DNA of 64,000 bases from Paenibacillus wulumuqiensis (GTDB lineage Bacteria > Bacillota > Bacilli > Paenibacillales > Paenibacillaceae). This document shows, in pieces, positions 6,921 to 15,494 of this stretch (position 1 is its first letter; each line of letters starts with the position of its first letter). Under the pieces are notes generated by a model. That model was not told the DNA's origin. It was given only the letters and a program-made list of their open reading frames with translations, and ran no database searches. The stretch spans positions 360,751 through 424,750 of the forward strand of contig NZ_KQ040794.1 of assembly GCF_000971965.1 (NCBI RefSeq). The letters are read 5' to 3'. Both the position numbers and the translations under genes were made by a program.

Positions 6921-9695
6921 ATGAATCACAAAATACTTCACCGGTTAAAATCCCCCTGGCTGGGGACAGGCATCCTGACGATTCTCGGTATAGCCGTAAA
7001 CTGCTTCAAGCTGGATCTGTCGGTCGTGCTGCAATTTATTTTTGGAGGTACGGCAGCCTTGATGATTGTAAGGCTGTACGGGCTGAAGTTCGCATTGCCT
7101 GCGCTGCTGCTTATCAATCTGCCGTTCCTGTGGACAGGATCATATGGGCTGCTTATCACTGTCCTGGGACTGGAATTGATCTTTGTATGCTTATGCTCCC
7201 GTGTATTTCCGAGAAGCAGTCTGCTGAAGGTGGATGCATCATTTTGGATATTTATTGCACTGCCCTTACTGTATATCGTATACCGGGATGCGCTGGAGAA
7301 TACCGATAACCGGCTGATCGGGCTGCTGACGATAAACAATGTACTCAATGGCATCATCAATGGACTGATCGCTTCGATTGGTGTCGAGTCGCTGCTAAGC
7401 CGGGTTGCAATCGGCAGCCGCCCGAGTTATCCGATATCGCTGGGAAGGATCATTTTTAAATATTTGCTGGCTTCGGTGGTGCTGACTTCGCTGCTGGTCA
7501 TGTTTGTGAATGGACGCCAGCAGTTTGAAGATATACTGGGCTACGGATCGGAATATATGAGCCGGTCTTCACGTTTGTATATACAGGAAATTCAGCAGAA
7601 TCTGCTAATAAGACCGGACCGGATTCAATCGTTGATGATTGATTTCAAAAAGGACTTTATGATGGATTCCATGATGCTGGATGCTTCCGGCAAAGCCCGT
7701 TATACGACAATGAATGCGGATATGGTAAGCCGCTTTGCGGATAATACAGGATACAGCAAGCTGCTGCTGAAGGATCAGCCTGTCCATGGGAGCGTCTATC
7801 AACAGTTCCCGGATAGGGCGCAATACAAGCTGGAACGCTGGCAGGAGTCTTATCTGGTAATGAATGTACCATTGTCGCAACAATATCGTCTTGTCTTAAC
7901 TATGCCTCTTAACTTTTATTTATACCCATATTATGCCTTTTATCTATGTAGTATCTTAAAAATATTAATTGTAATTGTGGTTGCGCTGGTGCTGGCACGT
8001 CCGATCAGCCGTAAATTGACCCGTCCGTTGATGCAGCTGGCCAAGGCGTCGAATAATATTCCTTCCAAAGTCAAAGAGAACCGTCCGCTGGAATGGCCGG
8101 AGACGAATATTATTGAAGTGCGCAAGCTGATACGCAACTTCAAGTCGGTCGTCAGCATTATGGAACACCAGTATCTGCAGATCAAAAAAGACAAGGAACT
8201 GCTGGAAATCCGGGTTGTGGAGCGTACGTTTGATCTGGCGGAGAGTGAGGCGCAGAAGAATGCCATTCTACAGATGGCGATCGACGGGATTATCTCTACG
8301 GACAGCCATCTGCGGATTACCGACTTCAACCCGGCGGCCGAGCGGATGTTCCGCTGCAGACAGGAAGAGGTGATCGGTCGTCCGCTGTCGGATATTATTC
8401 TGCTGGAGCCCGGTGATGATGGAGACACCTGCATTGCGGTGCAGGCGACCCGCTTTGACGGTACAACATTCCCGGTGGAGCTGACACGCAGCAAGGTGCT
8501 GGCGGAAGGTACTTCATTCCGTACCTTTTTCGTTCATGATCTGACAGAAGAAGAGCATCTCAAAGAACAGCACAATGAACAGGCCCGTCAACTGCAGCTG
8601 CTAAATGACCGTCTGCTGGAAGAACAGGGAGCAGCCGAAAGGCAAAAAAGCATCACTGGCAATCTGCTGCAATCGGTCGAAGAAGGAGTAGTCATGTGTG
8701 ATTCCCAGCAGTTGATCTCGTTTATGAATCCGACGATGCAGGCATTTTTTAATCTGGAGGATTATACCGGCCGCCCGATTACCGAGCTGCTCGTTCATAT
8801 TGATCAGCTAACCGTCAATACCGGTTCCCTGAATGACCGGCTGGAATATTATATGAACAGCGGGGAGCACTGGGAGCAGGGTGAACTGATTCTGCTGCGC
8901 AGCAAGCGCATTTTGTCGCTCTACGTTACACCGGTAATCGATCCGGTGAGAGAGATCGAACATGGCTTCCTGCTCGTATTCCGCGACTGTACGGAAGAGA
9001 GAAGAGTCCGCCAGATGCAGGATGAACTGATTACCGTCGTCTCTCACGAGCTGAGAACGCCGCTGTCGGCAATTATGGGCTATATTGAGATGCTGACCCT
9101 TTATGAAGATATGCCGGCTGTGAAGCGGCAGGAGTTCATGCATACGATTCAGCAGGAAGGAGACCGCTTGTCCAGACTGCTCGACGATTTCCTGGACAGT
9201 CAGCGTATCGAAGCCAGGCATATTGAGTACCATATGAGCTGCCTGCCGGTACGCGATCTGGTGCAGACGGTCTGTTATCAGTGGGACATTCATTCCCGGC
9301 ACCGGATTTGTGTGCACAATGAAGGTGAAGAGCTGTATATTATGGGCGATCAGCACCGGATGATTCAGGTGATTCATAATCTGATCAGCAATGCGCTCAA
9401 ATATTCACCGGACAGCATGGCTGTTGATATCCATGTGCAGCAGGAAGAAGATTCTGTCGTTATTGCGATACAGGATTATGGCATCGGTATTCCCGAGCAG
9501 GATCAGCCGCATGTATTCCGGAAGTTTTTCCGCTCGCACTCTGAGGCTTCACGCAAGGTCAGCGGTACCGGGCTCGGATTGTATATCGCCCATTTGATTG
9601 TGCAGGATCATCATGGTCAGCTTCAGGTATCCTCCAATCCGGGGTCCGGCTCCATATTTACCCTCACCCTGCCGAAGTATACACCGCCTGATTGA
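6921..9695 (+). CDS. Large multi-domain sensor histidine kinase with two PAS domains
   Basis: The 924 residues begin with several hydrophobic segments (about 10-170). A further membrane helix (about 185-205), an extracytoplasmic region (about 205-325) and another helix (about 335-355) lead into a HAMP-like linker. Two PAS domains follow, marked by AIDGIISTDSHLRITDFNPA and SVEEGVVMCDSQQLISFMNP. The kinase core has the phospho-acceptor His at residue 709 (VVSHELRTPLSAIMGY) and the ATP-binding N box (NLISNALKYS), G1 (DYGIGIP) and G2 (GTGLGLYIA). It should sense an envelope or internal signal and phosphorylate a regulator, most likely the divergent OmpR-type protein at 5660. An AAAGGA site precedes the ATG by about ten bases. 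Confidence 0.92.
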   Translation: MNHKILHRLKSPWLGTGILTILGIAVNCFKLDLSVVLQFIFGGTAALMIVRLYGLKFALPALLLINLPFLWTGSYGLLITVLGLELIFVCLCSRVFPRSSLLKVDASFWIFIALPLLYIVYRDALENTDNRLIGLLTINNVLNGIINGLIASIGVESLLSRVAIGSRPSYPISLGRIIFKYLLASVVLTSLLVMFVNGRQQFEDILGYGSEYMSRSSRLYIQEIQQNLLIRPDRIQSLMIDFKKDFMMDSMMLDASGKARYTTMNADMVSRFADNTGYSKLLLKDQPVHGSVYQQFPDRAQYKLERWQESYLVMNVPLSQQYRLVLTMPLNFYLYPYYAFYLCSILKILIVIVVALVLARPISRKLTRPLMQLAKASNNIPSKVKENRPLEWPETNIIEVRKLIRNFKSVVSIMEHQYLQIKKDKELLEIRVVERTFDLAESEAQKNAILQMAIDGIISTDSHLRITDFNPAAERMFRCRQEEVIGRPLSDIILLEPGDDGDTCIAVQATRFDGTTFPVELTRSKVLAEGTSFRTFFVHDLTEEEHLKEQHNEQARQLQLLNDRLLEEQGAAERQKSITGNLLQSVEEGVVMCDSQQLISFMNPTMQAFFNLEDYTGRPITELLVHIDQLTVNTGSLNDRLEYYMNSGEHWEQGELILLRSKRILSLYVTPVIDPVREIEHGFLLVFRDCTEERRVRQMQDELITVVSHELRTPLSAIMGYIEMLTLYEDMPAVKRQEFMHTIQQEGDRLSRLLDDFLDSQRIEARHIEYHMSCLPVRDLVQTVCYQWDIHSRHRICVHNEGEELYIMGDQHRMIQVIHNLISNALKYSPDSMAVDIHVQQEEDSVVIAIQDYGIGIPEQDQPHVFRKFFRSHSEASRKVSGTGLGLYIAHLIVQDHHGQLQVSSNPGSGSIFTLTLPKYTPPD

Positions 9696-9731
9696 GCCTG
9701 CTGATTCATCTTTCCAGCCTTACGGTTACTA

Positions 9732-9743
9732 CTGTACGTACAG
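9732..9743. promoter_or_regulatory. 12-bp perfect palindrome upstream of the SDR gene
   Basis: CTGTACGTACAG lies about 65 bases before the start of the SDR gene. It could be an operator for a dimeric repressor; no such regulator is nearby. Confidence 0.35.
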
Positions 9744-9809
9744 GTCGGTCTGCGGCATCATGCGGACAGACACAGGAAAGCAGATTCTGAAAATGGAGGC
9801 ATGACTCAC

Positions 9810-10598
9810 ATGGCAGAATTAACATTAGCAGGCAAAACCGCAATCGTTACCGGCGGAGGTTCGGGTATCGGGAAAGCTTCCGCAATCCGTCTCGCTGCCG
9901 AAGGCGCAAAAGTGTATATGCTGGACCGTACGCCCGAAGAGGCGGAGAAGACCAAAGCCGAAATTGAAAATGCCGGCGGCAAGGCCAGCGTGATCGAATG
10001 CGATGTCTCGCGTCCCGAGATGATTGAGCAGGCGATGAAGCAGGCGGGTGAAGAATCCGGCAGCATTGATATCGTATTTGCCAATGCAGGCATTAACGGA
10101 GAGACCGCTCCGATCGAGACGATGGAGATAGAGGATTGGAACCGTACGATTGAGATCAATCTGAGAGGTACTTTTGCAACTGTCAAATATGCCATTCCCT
10201 ATATGAAGCAAAGTGGAGGGAGTATCGTCATTACCAGCTCGATTAACGGTAACCGTACATTCTCCAAAATCGGCGCTTCCGCCTATGCGACGTCCAAGGC
10301 CGGACAGACGGCCTTTATGAAAATGGCCGCGCTGGAACTGGCGCGCTACAAAATAAGGGTAAATGCCGTATGTCCCGGATTTATCGACACCGATATCGAA
10401 GACAACACCTATGAGAGCGATGATCTCAAAAAGGTACAGATTCAGGTGGAATATCCGGACGGCCAGCATCCGCTCAAAGGCGAGCCGGGCAAAGCAGAGG
10501 AGGTAGCCAATCTGGTATTCTTCCTCGCTTCCGAGCAGGCGTCCCAGATTTCCGGTACGGAAGTATTTGTGGATGGAACCGAATCGCTGCTGATGTAG
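9810..10598 (+). CDS. SDR family oxidoreductase
   Basis: A 262-residue classical short-chain dehydrogenase with cofactor motif TGGGSGIG, NAG (FANAGING), Ser in ITSSINGN and the YATSK catalytic pair. The C-terminal segment ending in SGTEVFVDGTESLLM is typical of 3-oxoacyl-reductase-like or sugar dehydrogenase SDRs. An ATG three codons earlier stands one base from GGAGG, so the ATG at 9810, ten bases away, is preferred. It stands alone between the kinase and the glycine riboswitch. The substrate is not predictable. Confidence 0.93.
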   Translation: MAELTLAGKTAIVTGGGSGIGKASAIRLAAEGAKVYMLDRTPEEAEKTKAEIENAGGKASVIECDVSRPEMIEQAMKQAGEESGSIDIVFANAGINGETAPIETMEIEDWNRTIEINLRGTFATVKYAIPYMKQSGGSIVITSSINGNRTFSKIGASAYATSKAGQTAFMKMAALELARYKIRVNAVCPGFIDTDIEDNTYESDDLKKVQIQVEYPDGQHPLKGEPGKAEEVANLVFFLASEQASQISGTEVFVDGTESLLM

Positions 10599-10684
10599 TC
10601 CGCAGCCTGGATTGGGTAATAGCCGCAGCCTCATTACATGACCCAAATACGATATGCTGCTGCATCATGGGCAGCAGAACTTCT

Positions 10685-10713
10685 ATCCTCTTTTCCTGTT
10701 CGGGAAAGGGGAT
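10685..10713. other. 12-bp hairpin after the SDR gene
   Basis: The arms 10685-10696 and 10702-10713 pair throughout (two G-U pairs) around a TGTTC loop. No T-run follows on either strand, so it is not a textbook intrinsic terminator. It may protect the 3' end of the SDR transcript. Confidence 0.4.
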
Positions 10714-10758
10714 ATTTGGGTAGTAAATGTCTGGATGACATAACTTTTGGTTAGGGAA

Positions 10759-10806
10759 TTGACAGTGTTGTACTGACTGAATTAAGCTAGGGATGACAAG
10801 GATAAT
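10759..10806 (+). promoter_or_regulatory. Candidate promoter of the riboswitch transcript
   Basis: A perfect TTGACA (10759-10764) is present but the bases 17 downstream are a poor -10. A good -10-like GATAAT lies at 10801-10806 with a weak -35. The exact promoter is uncertain; transcription must start before 10859. Confidence 0.35.
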
Positions 10807-10858
10807 GAGCAGAACCCAAGCGGGGATATTCCCCATAACATAGACTGCGAATGAAGAT

Positions 10859-11046
10859 AGCGGGAGAGTCTGCGGATGTATGCGATCCGCCACCGAAGGA
10901 GCAAGTCGGAGGGAATGCCAGCCCCCCGGCCAATCTCTCAGGTACCAGGAACCGCTGCCGGACGCAACTCTGGAGAGAGCGCAAGCCACCCAAGGGGTAT
11001 GACAGGAGCAGTTTCCCGTCCAAACTCTCAGGTAACGAGGACAGAG
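10859..11046 (+). ncRNA. Tandem glycine riboswitch
   Basis: Two consecutive glycine aptamers. Aptamer I runs 10859-10956 with P1 AGCGG/CCGCT, aptamer II 10968-11046 with P1 CTCTG/CAGAG, joined by an 11-base linker. Each has the conserved GGAGAG start, the GCCACC(G/C)AAGG core and the CTCTCAGGTA 3' element. The 3' strand of the aptamer II P1 (11042-11046) is part of the left arm of the terminator at 11039-11081, so the two structures exclude each other. Glycine binding should therefore prevent termination (an ON switch). The downstream genes are L-serine dehydratase subunits, not the glycine-cleavage genes usually seen. Confidence 0.95.
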
Positions 11047-11081
11047 CAATAGGCCCTTGCAGGCTTTGCTCTGTCCTTTTT
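11039..11081 (+). terminator. Riboswitch-controlled intrinsic terminator
   Basis: An 11-bp perfect stem (11039-11049 with 11066-11076) followed by five T. Its left arm overlaps the 3' side of the aptamer II P1 helix, forming the expression platform of the glycine riboswitch. Confidence 0.93.
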
Positions 11082-11231
11082 GCTGTCAACTCGTGGAATA
11101 TATGGAAAAGCTATAGAATTGGCAGCGGTGCAGATGGAGTGAAGAGAGACAGCATGCAGCAGATCTCTGCCGGAATATAACTTGTTCAAGACAACAATTC
11201 ACAGGCGCATATGCGGGAAAGAGGAATCAGA

Positions 11232-11897
11232 ATGCGTTTTAAAAATGTATTCAATATTATTGGCCCATCGATGGTAGGACCATCCAGTTCACATACGGCA
11301 GGAGCAGCACGCCTCGGCCGGGCAGCCCGACAGCTGCTGGGCGTCTGCCCGGAGCATGCGGATATCATTCTGTATGGTTCATTTGCCGAGACCTACTGGG
11401 GACACGGCACCGATCTGGCGCTGGTTGGAGGCCTGCTGGATTACAGCCCCGATGATCCGCGTCTGCCTGATGCAGCCGAGGAAGCGGATCAGCTGGGCAT
11501 GACGATCCAGTTTGATAAAGGGAGCGGCAATTATCCGCATCCCAACTTTGTACGTATCCGGCTGCGCCAAGGTGAGCAGACAGCCGAATTGGCAGGTGCT
11601 TCGATCGGAGGCGGCAATATCGAGATTCATGAGATGAACGGATTCGATCTCAAGGGCTCGGGGCAGTATCCGACACTGGCAGTTGAACATCAGGACAGTA
11701 AGGGTGTACTGGCCGATATTACGCGTACACTGAGCGAATCCGAGCTGAATATCGGCTTTATGGATGTGGATCGCAAATCACGCAGCGGTGAAGCCATGAC
11801 CATCATCGAACTGGATAGCGCGCCTGTTCAGCAGGTGCTGGATAGAATCGAACAATTACCTTACGTGACCCGTGCGGTCGTTATTAATCTGGATTAA
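11232..11897 (+). CDS. sdaAB: L-serine ammonia-lyase, iron-sulfur-dependent, subunit beta
   Basis: A 221-residue SdaAB. The N-terminal FNIIGPSMVGPSSSHTAGA is the family signature, and the C-terminal third (about 150-221) is an ACT domain (GVLADITRTLSE...). With SdaAA it forms the [4Fe-4S] enzyme that converts L-serine to pyruvate and ammonia in the cytoplasm. The start follows a GAGGAATC ribosome site; the frame extends seven codons upstream to a site without one. It lies 150 bases after the riboswitch terminator and 19 bases before sdaAA, so glycine controls both genes. This would link glycine excess (via glycine-to-serine conversion) to serine breakdown. Confidence 0.95.
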   Translation: MRFKNVFNIIGPSMVGPSSSHTAGAARLGRAARQLLGVCPEHADIILYGSFAETYWGHGTDLALVGGLLDYSPDDPRLPDAAEEADQLGMTIQFDKGSGNYPHPNFVRIRLRQGEQTAELAGASIGGGNIEIHEMNGFDLKGSGQYPTLAVEHQDSKGVLADITRTLSESELNIGFMDVDRKSRSGEAMTIIELDSAPVQQVLDRIEQLPYVTRAVVINLD

Positions 11898-11916
11898 TGG
11901 AAGGTTGTGAACCGGA

Positions 11917-12810
11917 ATGCAATTCCGTTCGTTAAAAGATATTATCAGACTCTGTGAGGAACGTTCTCTCACGATTGCCGAACTGATGGTTGAGGAGCAG
12001 GTCAAGGAGACCGGAGTATCCCGGGAAGAAGTGATCCGGCAGATGACGGATTATTATCATATTATGAAAGAAGCGGTACACAAGGGCATTACCGAAGATA
12101 CCGTATCACGCAGCGGACTGACCGGCGGCGATGCGCGCCGGGTATACAATTATCTCAATAATGGCGAGACCGCATCCGGCAGTGATGCGACGCGGGCGAT
12201 GTCCTACGCGCTGGCGGTATCCGAAGTGAATGCCTCGATGGGCCGCATTATTGCGACTCCAACCGCAGGCTCCTGCGGTATTATTCCCGGTGTATTCGTC
12301 AGCACCCAGGAGCGGTTCGGCTGGAGTGATGAGCTGATGGTTATGGGATTATTTGCAGCTGGAGCGATCGGTTATGTCATTGCCAATAACTCCTCCATCT
12401 CTGGAGCGGAGGGCGGCTGTCAGGCTGAAGTCGGATCGGCGATTGGTATGGCTGCCGGAGCGGTCGTTGAACTGCGTAAGGGTACGCCGGAGCAGGCGAT
12501 GCATGCTGTCGGTCTGGCGCTCAAAAATACACTGGGACTGATCTGTGACCCGGTCGCCGGACTGGTAGAGATTCCATGTATCGTGCGTAACGGACTGGGA
12601 GCGGTCAATGCACTGGCTGCTGCCGATATGGCACTGGCTGGAGTGCGCAGCGCGATTCCTTCCGATGAAGTGGTGGATGTGATGCTGCAGGTTGGACGTT
12701 CCATGCCGAGTGAGCACCGCGAAACCGCTCGTGGTGGACTGGCCCAGACACCGACCGGTCGCAAAATCACCGAAGAACTGCGCCGCCGCCGACAGAATAA
12801 CGGGAATTAA
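11917..12810 (+). CDS. sdaAA: L-serine ammonia-lyase, iron-sulfur-dependent, subunit alpha
   Basis: A 297-residue SdaAA, the catalytic and cluster-binding subunit. Conserved cysteines stand in TAGSCGIIPG, AEGGCQAE and LICDPVAGLVEIPC, consistent with [4Fe-4S] ligands that bind the substrate hydroxyl. It is of normal length and in the standard bipartite Firmicute order after sdaAB. The start follows GGAAGG at a somewhat long spacing. Regulation is by the glycine riboswitch at 10859-11081, and transcription ends at 12902-12932. Confidence 0.96.
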   Translation: MQFRSLKDIIRLCEERSLTIAELMVEEQVKETGVSREEVIRQMTDYYHIMKEAVHKGITEDTVSRSGLTGGDARRVYNYLNNGETASGSDATRAMSYALAVSEVNASMGRIIATPTAGSCGIIPGVFVSTQERFGWSDELMVMGLFAAGAIGYVIANNSSISGAEGGCQAEVGSAIGMAAGAVVELRKGTPEQAMHAVGLALKNTLGLICDPVAGLVEIPCIVRNGLGAVNALAAADMALAGVRSAIPSDEVVDVMLQVGRSMPSEHRETARGGLAQTPTGRKITEELRRRRQNNGN

Positions 12811-12901
12811 CCGTTCGGATCAGGCGCGTATGCATAGCTGAATACCAAAAAAGCTGGACGGCAAACTCCTGCAGTTCTAACTCCTGCACAGTGCTGTTCC
12901 C

Positions 12902-12932
12902 AAAGTCCCTGCCTTTGCGCAGGGGCTTTTTT
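12902..12932 (+). terminator. Terminator of the sdaAB-sdaAA operon
   Basis: An 11-bp stem with one T-G pair (12902-12912 with 12919-12929), a six-base loop and a run of six T. Confidence 0.9.
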
Positions 12933-13061
12933 GTATTGGATTTCATTCGGGTTCTATGGGACATAAAACAGTACCACAGCATCTGCTGATTCAACTTTCG
13001 GCCAACGTGTGAAAAGATGCTGAAGTGATTTTCAGCAAATTAATCAGAGGAGGAATCGCAG

Positions 13062-13856
13062 ATGGATTTACAACTTACAGGCAAAAAAGCACTCGTAACC
13101 GGTTCTACACACGGGATCGGCAGGGCAATTGCAACAGCACTGGCACGGGAAGGAGCGGAAGTGCTGATCAATGGGAGAAGCGAGGACAAGATCCGGCAGA
13201 CAATCACCGATATTCAGGAGCAGCTTCCATCCGCACGACTGCTGCCGGCGGCGGCAGACCTGGGCAGTGAAGAAGGCTGTCAGCAGCTGATTGCAGATTA
13301 TCCGGAGCTGGATATTGTGGTGAATAATCTGGGGATTTTTGAACCGGCGGAATATTTCGACATCCCTGATGAAGAATGGTTCCGGTTCTTCGAGGTGAAT
13401 GTGATGAGTGGTGTGCGGCTGAGCCGTCATTATATGCGGCACATGATCGACCGCGGCGAAGGGCGGATTCTGTTTATCGCCAGCGAAGCCGCCGTGATGC
13501 CATCCCAGGAGATGGCTCATTACAGCGCCACCAAGACGATGCAGCTCTCCGTCTCCCGCAGCCTGGCGGAGCTGGCTCAGGGCACGGCAGTGACCGTGAA
13601 TACGATTATGCCGGGTTCGACGATGACAGAAGGCGTAGAGCAGATGCTGCGCAGTCTGTACCCGGGGGATGACTTTGACCTGGAGCAGGCGGAGAAGCGG
13701 TTCATGAAAGAAAACCGGCCAACCTCCATTATCCAGCGTCTGATTCGCCCGGAAGAGATTGCGGACTTTGTTGCTTTTGTAAGCAGCCCGCTATCTGGAG
13801 CGATCAACGGAGCAGCCCTGCGGATTGATGGTGGAGTGGTGCGAAGCGTGTTCTGA
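13062..13856 (+). CDS. SDR family oxidoreductase
   Basis: A 264-residue classical short-chain dehydrogenase with TGSTHGIG at the cofactor site, NNLG in place of NNAG (VVNNLGIFEP), a Ser in FIASEAA and YSATK as catalytic Tyr/Lys. The C-terminal NGAALRIDGGVVRSVF is typical of the family. AGAGGAGG precedes the ATG. It is a single-gene unit between two terminators. The substrate is unknown; close relatives are generic 3-oxoacyl-reductase-like SDRs. Confidence 0.93.
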   Translation: MDLQLTGKKALVTGSTHGIGRAIATALAREGAEVLINGRSEDKIRQTITDIQEQLPSARLLPAAADLGSEEGCQQLIADYPELDIVVNNLGIFEPAEYFDIPDEEWFRFFEVNVMSGVRLSRHYMRHMIDRGEGRILFIASEAAVMPSQEMAHYSATKTMQLSVSRSLAELAQGTAVTVNTIMPGSTMTEGVEQMLRSLYPGDDFDLEQAEKRFMKENRPTSIIQRLIRPEEIADFVAFVSSPLSGAINGAALRIDGGVVRSVF

Positions 13857-13870
13857 TCATTTGATAAAAG

Positions 13871-13904
13871 AAAGGCAGCGCCCTGTTGCGGGAACGCTGC
13901 CTTT
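13871..13904. terminator. Bidirectional terminator between convergent genes
   Basis: A 10-bp stem (13871-13880 with 13895-13904) between the SDR gene and the converging coiled-coil gene. The T-run is better on the minus strand. Confidence 0.8.
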
Positions 13905-13930
13905 ACTGTATCTGGGAAGCTTATCGGATT

Positions 13931-15358
13931 TTAAACAGCAATGTCTTCTTCCTGAATAGATTGTCTGTACTCGGAAGCTTCTGCCAGTTTGGTGAATTGT
14001 ACGACTTCATTATGATTTTTGCGAACTTCTTCCTCGATCTCCGCAAGTGTCACATGGAAAAATTCTTTTCTTAAATTGACTTTGTTTAACCGGTGATTGG
14101 TAAAGCGTCGATGCAATGCATTTTCTAGAGCAGGTGCATCATTGCTAAAGATCATGGCATGTACATCAAACCGGAAAGGCACTGAAGCATCTCCCAGTTC
14201 AATAATGCGATCAAGTGGTTCAAGACGGCGTGTCATGCCGATTTTGTATACTTCTTCACCAAAAGATCCAATATTAGAAATAATATAGACATAGCCTGCT
14301 CTTGTATTGCGTTCACGGTTAATGACATCTTCTTTAGCGTGCTGTACTTGAGCAAGCTGGGCTTCAAGCTCCTGCAGTTTGCGCTGAATCTTCTCCTGTT
14401 CGATTGCGTTTTCCAGCTGCATTTTGGATCTCAATGCTTCAATAGCCTGATTAAAGTGATTTTCTTCTTTTTCGAATTTTTGTTTTTGGGCTTCGATTTC
14501 TTTCAATGCTTTGGCTTCCTCGCGCATTTGCTCTCTAATCCGTGCCTGTTCTTCTTTTTCTTCCTGCTTTTTCTTCTCGTACTCATAATTCAGATGCAGT
14601 TCTTCCAGCTTGGAATTTAAATAGGTCGGGGTAATGGAGATACCATTCATGGCTCCCAGTTTATTCAGAACATCATACGATTTCTGTATACGGTTCTCAA
14701 TCGAGTTTATATTGTTGAATTTGACTTTGATAATGGAGGCATCACACTCGTTATTAAAAGAACGAATAAACAGCTTAATCAGATCATTCATCATTTTTTT
14801 ACCTTCTTTTTCGCTTCCATTCACTGTCCATGCTTCTCTAAACGCGGCTGCTTGTTTATTGCGAACCATTTCTTTCTGCTGATCACGAGTTTCTTCCAGC
14901 CGATATTTATAAGCTTCGGATGTAGCCAGATCATATAGGGGTTCGTACAGTCCAAACTCCTGCATCAGCAGCTCATCATTCAACTCAATCAATTGCTGCT
15001 TATGATGTTCATATTCTTGAATAAGCCGCTGACGTTCCACTGGATCAATCTGTTCGTAGGCGACTCTCATCATATGATGTTCATTTTTCATTAATTTATA
15101 TTGGTGCTCCATCGTATCACGGCTTTGCTGCAGGTTGTCTTGCTGAGATTGCAGGTGTTGATATTGACTTTCGAGGGAATCATGCTGCTGTCGAAGCAAC
15201 TGATATTCCTGATCCTGTCGGGCCTGTTCAGCGTATTCTTTTTTCTCGGCAGAATAGCGAATCAGCAGCAGAATTACCGCTGCAATTAGAGGGACTACGG
15301 CAGTAGCAAAGCAGCATAACAAGGCGATAAACCAGGTAGAAAGATACCATTTTTTCAT
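13931..15358 (-). CDS. Membrane-anchored coiled-coil protein with T5orf172/GIY-YIG-type domain (DUF4041 family)
   Basis: The 475 residues contain an N-terminal membrane helix (about 5-32), a long Gln/Glu-rich coiled coil (about 35-125), a conserved middle region (about 130-255, LYDLATSEAYKYRLEETRDQQ...CDASIIKVKFNNINSIENRI, DUF4041-like), a second Glu/Lys-rich coiled coil (about 255-345), and a C-terminal T5orf172/Mug113 domain (AGYVYIISNIGSFGEEVYKI ... LENALHRRFTNHRLN). The last is a GIY-YIG-nuclease relative, here YVYIISN, with Arg/His/Asn residues downstream. Family members occur in phages and chromosomes and their role is not established. GGAGG six bases before the ATG fixes the start. A role in DNA processing at the membrane is only a guess. 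Confidence 0.85.
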   Translation of the reverse strand: MKKWYLSTWFIALLCCFATAVVPLIAAVILLLIRYSAEKKEYAEQARQDQEYQLLRQQHDSLESQYQHLQSQQDNLQQSRDTMEHQYKLMKNEHHMMRVAYEQIDPVERQRLIQEYEHHKQQLIELNDELLMQEFGLYEPLYDLATSEAYKYRLEETRDQQKEMVRNKQAAAFREAWTVNGSEKEGKKMMNDLIKLFIRSFNNECDASIIKVKFNNINSIENRIQKSYDVLNKLGAMNGISITPTYLNSKLEELHLNYEYEKKKQEEKEEQARIREQMREEAKALKEIEAQKQKFEKEENHFNQAIEALRSKMQLENAIEQEKIQRKLQELEAQLAQVQHAKEDVINRERNTRAGYVYIISNIGSFGEEVYKIGMTRRLEPLDRIIELGDASVPFRFDVHAMIFSNDAPALENALHRRFTNHRLNKVNLRKEFFHVTLAEIEEEVRKNHNEVVQFTKLAEASEYRQSIQEEDIAV

Positions 15359-15494
15359 TCGTTAACCTCCATAAATATGTAATATATTTTTATTATAATC
15401 CATTAAATTACTTAAAAGTATATTTTTTTATATCCTAATAACGAAAAATCCGCAGTGCATCAACAGGGATGACTGCGGATGGTGCATTATAAAA

